Positions 55,101-64,000 of a DNA stretch of 64,000 nucleotides are shown in pieces. Position 1 is the first letter of the stretch. Every line of letters starts with the position of its first letter. The DNA is from Fasciolopsis buskii (Eukaryota > Platyhelminthes > Trematoda > Plagiorchiida > Fasciolidae): NCBI GenBank assembly GCA_008360955.1, contig LUCM01011227.1, forward strand, positions 68,508 through 132,507, read 5' to 3'. The translations under genes and the position numbers were made by a program. Below the pieces are notes generated by a model, which saw only the letters and a list, made by a program, of their open reading frames with translations, was not told where the DNA came from and did no database searches.

Positions 55101-57400
55101 ATTACACATTTCTTCGCAGACACTAACAATCATCTACGCTTTCGTATTAGATACGACCCTAATTCTGACGAAATCTCCGAATTTATGAAATCTGTATCTC
55201 CGTTTTTATTGTTCAATAGACTTTGTTCATTTCACATCCCTTACAGTAAGTAGATTAGGATTGTTTCATGCTCGGGTACTGGCCAACGGTTGACCTATCA
55301 AAAAGTCAACACAAAGCCGTCTAACGTAACTTCCTTAAAAAAATAAGTAGCTGCCGAAGTCTGTTGTTAGCGTGCTCTGTTGTAGTACACTATTTAATCT
55401 GGTATTTAAATAGTATTTATGACCAAAGTTTTTAATAATGAACACTGAAGTTAAAGCAGCTGAACATTGCATTGTTTGAGCCCATTTCAAATGCACAGAT
55501 ATCATTTCGTAATGAAACATCGGCTGGAGTGATATTATCACCAGTGCCATTGAGAATAGGCAAGACAACTTAGTCACGTGACAAGCTGAAGTTTGTTTGC
55601 GCTTCAAGCAAACTCGTGTCGGCAGTGCAACTTATGGTGACATTTGCTCTTGATGGCTGCCAGATAAAAAGTAATTAACTCGAATGACTTGTGAACGGTA
55701 AATGAAATTACAACGCTATATGATACTCATCGCAGAGTTAGCATTAGCGACATACACTGAAGTAGTCCTTGCCTACTACACCTTTGTGGATAACCTGCAG
55801 TCCTGCAACTGGATGAAAAACCAACCCGATCGAGCTTGCTAATGACCGGTGGTGCTAGTGGGGTGACGTCTACAACCTCTTGGGCGCGTTGTGGTGAACT
55901 ATCGAATCCATTAAGCTTTAGCTACACTAACCCGATTTCATTCGCAAAAGGATCAACTATATGCTGTAAATTTATATAATGAAACATCTTACGCATATCC
56001 GTTGGCAGAACAACGCTATTCGGAAACGAAGTAAGAGGGTCAAGTAATTGGAAGATGTTTGTATCGACCCCACTACTGGCAACCAGCCTGCCCAAAGGAA
56101 CTCATTCTTGAAAAGTTGTTCTCACTTAACGATGCATAAATGTATTTTGTGGAGAATAGCTTAAGAATGCTGAAATATGGGTCTTGCAGACTTCATTACA
56201 TCAAGGGTGATTGACTCTGAGCAGGCCACCTTCGCATGCAAATGTTGTTATCGGTCACTCACACCTTTCGATGTTTTCGTGAAAAAATCAAAACTAGATT
56301 TCATTAGCTTTATTTCCTTTGTTTCAACGCAAGTCATACTTGGAAATTCAAACTTTCCGGTGAGCCAGAAAGATTTTGCACGACTGACAGCATTCTTCTC
56401 AACTAGAATTTCGATTTCCATCCATTATGACTAGCTGGAATCAGCTCATCAGTCATACAAAAGTAACCTCAGTTATCGTCATATCTTTAAACAAAAGTAG
56501 TGCACGCATGCCAGGAAAACCTGTAACTGTTTTTTCTTAAAGCTTTTAATTTAACACTGTGATCGTCACAGAGTTTGGTTTACCATAACCTACTGCCTAC
56601 ATTCTTCCGTTGTTTGTTCCTTTGATCAGCTTTGTTTTCGTGAGCTGATATCACGCGCATTTTGCGATGCAATTCTGTTTATCTCTAGCACAGGTCACAA
56701 TTATCTCATTTTGTACCCATCCGATTCTGTGCAGACTTTCATTTTATTTTCCATGTTCTCACATATCATGTAGTCGAATGTGACGGAGAAATTTCCCGAG
56801 AACCTCGATGACCGAATTTTTAAACCGCGTAGTCATCCCTACCAGTTAATACATTACCAAAAGTGCGCCTTCGCTAATGTCATTTCCTATCTAGTCGTCT
56901 AAACCAATAAATACTGTAAGAATGGCAAATCTCTGCCATGAAACGCGGCTAATACAATCAAAGAGAAAGTTTCCAAGCCACGTTTTAAACTTTATATTTG
57001 TAATATCATGGTGATTATTGAGAATGACTTTTAATGTTCTATCCCATGCATATACATGGACCACGATTTGTTTTATGCAACGATTTTACAAAGAAAAGGC
57101 TTAGAGAAGTACCCAAGGAAAATAAAAATATCCGTAGCAGAAACCGGCTGGTCGACTCGTCAGCCGGCTCAGAGAAACTGCCGAGCAAACCATAAGCATG
57201 TTCTTCACAAATTCCATATATTCCCGTAACATACTGGAGTCCTTCATGCTAAATCTCGGGAAATTAAAAAACGAAACACCGGAACCGGAACCGGTAATTC
57301 ATGGTGAACAAAATATATAAGTTCCGTTGTTACTTTCACCGATTATCGGGGCAACTCTGATCTCCACTCGAGTCTGTCTAGTTAGTTGGTGAAAAGACAA
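52200..57400. other. Gene-poor stretch
   Basis: No supportable exon or RNA gene. The longest frame (plus strand, 53636-53980) has a hydrophobic patch CIIICLLF but no domain or start context that would make it credible. A frame at 56177-56434 is likewise unrecognised. Confidence 0.45.
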
Positions 57401-57409
57401 TGAGAGATT

Positions 57410-57530
57410 TACAAACTAACTAGCTGACTGAGCAACGGGATGACCGACTGGATTTACTGACTGGGTGACGGACTGGCTGATTAACTGACTGACTTTGATG
57501 ACTGACCTACTGACCGACTGACTTACAGTA
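57410..57530. repeat. Degenerate (GACT)n tetranucleotide repeat
   Basis: Repeated gactgactg and variants (for example ctgactgactttgatgactgacc, ctactgaccgactgac). A much more decayed relative occurs on the opposite phase at about 45230-45420. Confidence 0.85.
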
Positions 57531-59595
57531 TAGTCGCACGCACGTGTATAGGATATGCATACATACGTTTGATGTATGTAGTTTCACAAGAGTCTGTGTA
57601 CGAAGATATGCAAAGGAATCAGGTAAAATGACGTATTGTTTTTAGTCGTCAGTTGATCTTTTGGGGAAATCACTGAGCGTCACAGCTTTTTCTTTTTGAA
57701 GTCAGTTGTAATCATTTTCGAGATCTGTGATTTGACCATGAGATGATAATTTCAAATATAGTTTATTTCTCTATCCTGGAAGATTTATAGTCCTGCAAAC
57801 TGCATATACGAAAGACAAAAACAGAATCTTTTGTATGGGTTATAGTTTCATCCTAAAACCTAAGAATTTCTCTACCTTCGGGTTTCGTCAGGCTAGTATG
57901 CAAATTCTTTTAAAATTTGCCTCCATGTCCGTTTATCTTTTCCGTATCATGTCAATATCATGCGAATTTGGCGACACTACGCTGCAATAATCTCGACTGC
58001 TGCCTAATTAGTTGGTAGTAAAATCCACAAATAATTGATCTTGATGCCAATCAACTATTGCTTTTAGAAATTTTTCGATACACTAAATTAATTAATTATC
58101 AAGCGTATTTGAGAAATCACGAACTTAGTTCGGTGACGAAATGTTGCGTTTTATTTAATTTGTATGTTGTTCATCTCACCTAGTTTGTCTGTACAACAGA
58201 CCTGGTCAACAATATGCAAAAACTATCTCATCCCAATCACATCTGAATTGCACGCTACGTGACACCCAAAGAAGTGAGATTATTCGTTCATGTCAGTTTC
58301 CTCATAAGCTGTGGCATTCGCAAAGTCAACCAGTTCCAGCGTTTCGTTTTCAGATTAAACTAACTGCCATGCAACTTCGCCCAGCCGTCCGTTGTTTCAA
58401 CATGACCTTCAGTCATAGCTTGCTCCACTTTCATTTGGTTGAAATGAATTTGACTGTCTAATAACACGCTACGCTCAGAAACAATTCAGTATAATTGTTT
58501 CTTTGATAGAATAAATAAACTGTGAAGCTGATAAATTCGCGAATGTCCATAGGACCCATTGATTCGATTTGCCACTTAGGTATTCCTTCAATATCGTCGA
58601 TTATGCATGAATACCTGGACCTATTCATTCATGCCAGTCAGTTCCGATTATTTTATAGCAACTCAAAACTTCCTGAACCGACGAGCACGCTTGATCTATC
58701 TTTCACTTACTAAACGAGAGTCCTATTCTAACAACACTTGATTGCTTAACCGATAGTGCACAAATGAAGAGATTAGGATGGTGTCTTGGCAAGCCATGAT
58801 TCCATTCTACTGGGACAAGTAACCGATTTGATTTTGATATTTAAATTATAAAAGACCGCTGCTGGTCAACCGTTGTCCTTTCGATTTGCACCAGACTTTT
58901 GCTTCCGTACTATAAGTAGTTCTGCCGCATTTTACGTCCTCAAATTTTCAGTTGGTCTCGCTTGTGGCTATCAAATCTTGGGACTGCGATTAGGGTTCAT
59001 CGCGCTGGTCCTCTGTGCAGTACATTAGGACCTGCGGATCCAGAATGAGTGAAACTATTCTCAAATTGATGGTCTTTCTGTAGTGACGTCAGCCAGTTTG
59101 CAAAGCGGAAAAATAATTTTCCAATTGTGCCATCATCCTTCATTATCGCACTTGAGTTAACTAATTTTTGAATCTCTATAGTACACGTTGTAGCTGGAAA
59201 AGCTGGAAACCAGTGCCAAGTAACTAAAAAATCCTGTGCAGCTTCTAAAATTCCCTGCGTCAATCCGAGAAACATCACTCGTATTCACCTCTTCTGCTCG
59301 TTGATTAATGTTTGTCCATGGAGGGTCAATACACGTCTCGTTCGTCGCATTTTTCCGACTGAAAAGCTCAATTTTCAGTTAAAGATTAAATGAATTAATA
59401 GTTGTTTCATTCGTTGTTAAAGCAACATGAAAGAGGAAGTCAGGTGAAATTCTTGGGCTTTGGTAACACATTAGATGACGTTCATCTTTCCAAAAGATTC
59501 TGGTAGCCAGAAATATTCGCAGACAATTTTTACGTCATCTTGCATTTTGTTCAACTCCTCTTCCTAACACCTCATTATTCAGACCTTCCAATCCC

Positions 59596-60590
59596 AACCA
59601 TTGGAGACCAATCACTATTATGCTCATTCACAAGTCTAGTAATTCAATTATTCTAGCCAACAGTCCGCATCCCATCGCTCTTACATCATGCGGCCCTAAA
59701 CTAACAGAACGCGCCATCCTAAGTCATGAAAATTCTGTCAATGTGCCCGATGACTCCCTTCAGTTTGCGTGCAAGCCAAACGCGCCCATTTTGGATGCTG
59801 CGGCTTTCCTGATTTATAATATCACCAAATCCTTGGATGCATCCACCAAATCTGTCCGATGCACTTTCTTAGATTGATCCCCTGCATTCCCCTCCGTTTC
59901 ACGGTCTTTACTTCTTCACAAACTTGAACAGTTCAGCTGTCCAAATCGCCTGTTGGTATGGCTACCAGACCACTTCGCCAACAAAACTCAACGCACAAGA
60001 TTGGGAAGAAACAAACCCACCCTGTTGGCAAATAATTCTAGAGTCCTTCAAAGAACTATCCTTCCTCCTTTTTGTTTCCAATATACACCAGTGAACTACT
60101 TGCCAAATCTCCTGGTCCATTTTTCAAATATGTGGAGGATGTTACTCCCTGTCAACCCGTATCTGAATATTTCCGGCAACCCGTTTCTCATTCATAATTT
60201 TTCTTCCCGCTCTGGCTTGAATCTTACTTCGTCTAAATGCGTTGAATGTTTGTTTACTTGTTCTCGGTTTCTTTACCTGGCTCACCCTTCTTTCATTAAC
60301 ACCGACCCAATCATTAAGGTAGATTCAGTCAAGTACTTCGAAATTACTATTGATGAAGACTTGGAATGGTCTCCTCACATTTCCAGTTGTGTAAGAAATC
60401 TAAGATTATCATTTTACATGAATAACTTGGGTATTTCCAGGTCAAGCAAAACATTATCGCCTTACTTGGTTTCCAGTGTATTTTTCCTGCTCTCCTCTAT
60501 TCCTCCCCTGTCACTTTTTCTGGTCTACTAAGGGAAGGCTTTGGAACCCTGCGTAGCAGTTTGTCAATAATCTATGGTTTAATCTTTTCG
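59596..60590 (+). pseudogene. CR1/jockey-like LINE reverse transcriptase remnant
   Basis: One frame runs from 59596 to 60531 (about 311 codons) with a single stop at 59875-59877. The order is NHWRPIT, then IALTSCGPKLTERAIL, LDAAAFLIYNITKSLD, VRCTFLD-stop and FPSVSRSLLLHKLEQF (motif A area). It continues through RVLQRTILPPF, GLNLTSSKCVECLF, VDSVKYFEITIDEDLEWSPH and LSPYLVSS. After a frameshift, LLREGFGTLRSSLSIIYGL continues to about 60590. These are the landmarks of a jockey/CR1-group RT from the fingers to the thumb. The YADD box is unrecognisable: SNMWRM stands where it should be, so the copy is inactive. It has no 5' endonuclease part here, as expected for a 5'-truncated LINE. Confidence 0.85.
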
Positions 60591-60599
60591 TACATTTTT

Positions 60600-63500
60600 T
60601 GTAGTTCTTCAGTTTGACTGCCTGTAAATGCCGGGTTACTCGAGCTGGTAAAGGTGCTTTTTTGTTTCATCGTTATATATGATAAAAAGGTATCAAATAA
60701 TACATGAGAATTGCCTTTATCCAATAGTACAAAAACTAAAGCAGCGGTTTAGAAATTTCTATAAACTTACCGTTTCATATTTAGGGCTGCTGACAGCATA
60801 TGGTTTTCTAGGGCAATTTGCACGCAGATTCACTCTTTCTGAAAGACCTTTGCTGAAATTCACCGTCAGAAGAACAAGCACGGCATCTAAGGATACCTCC
60901 TCGAATTGCAGACAGAGTTGAGACCTGAATTGGAAATGGGTGCCTTGTGTCCAGCTTTTTTCTCTTCAGCTAGAAAATTCTCTTTCACCTGATCTATGAC
61001 CTATTCAGCCATGTTACTTTTATTTATTTGTTGCCAAATTTATGACCCTGAGAGCACTACTCCGAGTGTTTACAAAATGGCGGAATCTAAAATGATTAGC
61101 TGTGATATGTTACTTTCCTAGCTTCAGCAAAGTTCATGAAGGTGGTTGGCAGTCAGGTTCAAAATAAATTTTTCACACTCGGTATTTCATTTCGAATTCT
61201 CATTTTTTCATAAAAGTGATGTGAATGTAATCATAGAATCAATAACTGAAAGGAATCGCGCAAGTCTTAACACAGGGAAACACATCAAGACCAGCTGTGG
61301 TGTGGCAATAAATAAACCATCTGTTTAAAATATATCTAAGGATAGGTTCCTTATTTCGATAGAAAAAATGTGCTTTCCTTAGTCGTTATTCGATACTTAA
61401 GTTGTTTTCCATTTGCGTGAGTCTAAATAATCTGAGAAAGATTTTTGTTCATTTGACACCGCAACTTATTGTTGCAACCATTTGGGCAACATGATAATTT
61501 GTCATTTGTAGTCCGCCCAGGTTTTGAAGAAACCTAGCATTGCTAATCAGAGAAAAATAATCTATAAGGTGAATAGTACAGTTTGTATCGTTTATTAGAT
61601 CACTGCAATTAAGATTCTAGACTCTTTTCCGGATTCTTCTATCAGCTGTGCTATTGTGAATGCACTCCAGATTTTCCCAAGTTAATTCTACTATTTCGGA
61701 TGTTTCGCTTTCTTAGTGATGTTATTTGCCTTGTTGCAATAAATTTAACTTCATATGGTTATTCTGTTGATGGGATTTAACCAACGCAATAAAGTATAGG
61801 GGATCTGTATGTTCCAAGTACTGTTCTTCCCTTTCTACTGGCAGGTGATATAAGCGTTTTCTTGCAAACAGAAGGCAGCTCCGGGATCCCCACAGTGGTA
61901 GAACAGTGAGTTAAACCGTAGACTGTGGGATATGTCGATTGTCAGTCATTTCGTCTAGGGTAACAGTGACAAAGCGGGTAACAGATTTATTCCTACCTGT
62001 TACATCTTTAAAACATGGCTGGGAAGGCTGATGGATATTTATGATGAGCAACCTGCTGATCAGGTGAGTTACCGTATACCATAAAAAATTGTTGCTCAGT
62101 TAAAATATCCCTTAATGATAGTCAACTTCTCTCTACCGTGGAGCAGACCTAAATCGACCTGTTTCGTGTGTCAATTCTTTGGCTGCACGCCGAAACGAAG
62201 ATAATATCAAACTTTATTAGATATGTGCAGCCCAATCGGTCTGTGAATATAACGTAAGTGTTGTTCTGTCGCAGGCAAGATGAAGTCCCCTAAGACACTG
62301 ATAATGGTGGTTGAATTACAAAACCTTTCACTGCAGTCTATGCCATATGGCCGGTAACCAGTGATCCTTGGGCGAAATTTTCAAACTCTGCAGCGTGGCT
62401 TCGCATCTCATTCGATACTAGGGCGTGAAGTGTAACCGTGCTTGAGTTAGGTTGCAGCCGCAATCATTTTCATGTTATATTTAAAGCTTAGAAAGTTTGC
62501 CCAACAGCAGTTAATGCAGTTAACTAATCTATAATTACCATCTTGGAATGTGTCGTTGCGCTGAATCCAAATGTAAAATGAAACCTTGACCAAACCAGGT
62601 AAACTTTAGCAGGACTAGTGGATTGCTTGATTACTAAGCAGTTCATGGGATATTATCAACGGGCACGCCAATACGAAGTACCCTGAGTGAACCTTTAACA
62701 ATTGAATTATTTCACTGAGTCATCCATAATGCACACTCATCTAGCCACAACCAGTATGCTAACCTGATATGCAGGTTTGTGATGGGAATAACCCATCTAT
62801 TCAACCGGGACAAAAATTTCATGGCACAGTGCATCACTAATCTGTGCACTATTAAAGCAAAGTGATCGTATTGATGAACTAAACCGGGTGAAAAGTTATC
62901 TGTCATTTTTTCCACTAAGGATTGTGATTAGGTCGAGAGAACTAGTCAGAATGCCCGTTCCGTGAACATTAGTTCAAGCTACGGAATTTTTAAATGTTTG
63001 TTTTTGTGTTTCAACAAAATAAGGGAACCAAGGAGCTTGTGAGCTTTTTGATGGAGCTTCAGAGTGTGCCTGTAAGAAAGCTATCAAACAGTATGAGGAT
63101 GAGAAACTCCAGTTTATCATACTCAAGAAATTTTACCTCTAAACAACAAGTTAAGGACTAACAATTCTCTGTGGGTGTAGATTATAAGGGGATGCAATGG
63201 AAGCAGCTGTCCAGATATAAAACGACACGTTTACGTCGTATTTAATTTTAAAAATTGCATACTTTAGAACACCGCGAAAAAATCCCCGTTAAAATAGATT
63301 ATATATACTTAAGTTATTTAGGTGATAAATTTGTTTTTGCTAAATACTGGTGAGGGTTCATGAATTTTTCACCACAAAACTTGGCTTTGAAGAGGACTGG
63401 GAAATATTATCCAGGAGTTCACGAAATTGGTATGCATCACAGATATTACAGACTGGGAAGATTTTCACGGTGCGGTTTTAAATCGACCGTAGAAGTTCTA

Positions 63501-63730
63501 ATTTATAAGTATTGGTAACCCAGTAGATTAGGCTCTTTTGTTCACAAAGCCTTCCAGAAAGAGCCGCACTTGAGTACATTAGACAAACCTGCATTTGGGT
63601 TGCGAACGTTTGCTTGCATTGCCAGAATTGGAGAAAATAGTTATCTAAAATCATCGGAAGTAATAAAACTGTGCTTTCTGTTACATACTCTACTAAATGT
63701 TGGTCGCAACTGATTGCCCTGCGTGTGGTT
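60600..63730. other. Gene-poor stretch
   Basis: No supported gene. A plus-strand frame at 60679-60921 might be decayed LINE tail but has no clear match. Frames at 61146-61328 and 62712-62915 have no recognisable motif. Confidence 0.45.
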
Positions 63731-63733
63731 AAA

Positions 63734-63926
63734 TCAAAGTGTCATTTTGATGAATTCTTTGGGATGGTATTTATTCGCAAAACACATCATGGCTTTCTTG
63801 TAACTTTTAACCCCACGTAGAAGTTCAAAATAGTCAGACTGTTTTGTGTTCTGTATTAGTTTGATACAATCAGTGATTCGTCCAGCTAGTCTTCGATGAA
63901 TCAAAAACATTTGCTTCCTTTCTAGA
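63734..63926 (-). CDS. Candidate terminal exon of an unidentified gene
   Basis: On the minus strand a T-containing acceptor, TTTAAATTGCAG, precedes an open stretch that ends in a natural TGA. It reads LERKQMFLIHRRLAGR, then ITDCIKLIQNTKQSDYFELL, RGVKSYKKAMMCFANKYHP and KEFIKMTL. The intron would be phase 2. The residue mix (charged helices, no low complexity) is more protein-like than other frames in this area. I do not recognise the family, and the upstream exons would lie beyond 64000. It could also be a chance open frame. Confidence 0.25.
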
Positions 63927-64000
63927 CTGCAATTTAAAGGTAACATGGGCGTGGAAATTGTCTGTCGCCTGAGATACGTTTTTTATTGGAACAGGAACAC

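Overview
This window looks like nuclear DNA of an animal with large introns, most likely a parasitic flatworm (tapeworm or fluke). The evidence is: one clearly spliced protein gene with GT-AG introns of 8 and 13 kb, AT-leaning base composition, short decayed ORFs almost everywhere else, many degenerate microsatellites, and several decayed retroelements (Penelope-like, RTE-like and CR1/jockey-like) of kinds common in flatworm genomes. The host assignment is an inference from this repeat mix and gene style; no species marker is present.

The only confidently supported host gene is on the minus strand between 3568 and 25314. It is a neuronal calcium sensor (NCS/recoverin family) gene with three coding exons at 25201-25314, 16707-16979 and 3638-3826. 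Both junctions are phase 0 and join consensus splice sites. The exons give a 191-residue protein with a glycine-2 myristoylation-type N-terminus, a degenerate first EF-hand and three canonical calcium-binding EF-hand loops. A poly(A) signal follows the stop codon after 64 bases.

Intron 2 (3827-16706) contains two Penelope-like element fragments placed head to head at 11.1-12.0 kb, and a tRNA-derived SINE-like unit at 12.87-12.95 kb. Intron 1 (16980-25200) contains an impure ACT/ATT triplet tract at 18.87-19.20 kb, a GC-richer stretch followed by a decayed RTE-like reverse transcriptase at 19.5-21.0 kb, and 1.3 kb of degenerate GATA-type repeats at 21.67-22.94 kb.

From 25.3 kb to the end the window is gene-poor. 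It holds a GTA/AGC trinucleotide tract (31.5 kb), an AC tract (46.4 kb), a longer Penelope-like copy covering reverse transcriptase and GIY-YIG endonuclease (50.6-51.7 kb), GACT-type repeats (57.4 kb) and a CR1/jockey-like LINE fragment with a single in-frame stop (59.6-60.6 kb). A possible last exon of an unidentified minus-strand gene lies at 63734-63926. No operon, CRISPR array, prophage, intact tRNA or rRNA gene was found. I saw no convincing new multi-gene system; the most informative items are the reconstructed calcium-sensor gene and the state of decay and arrangement of the retroelements.
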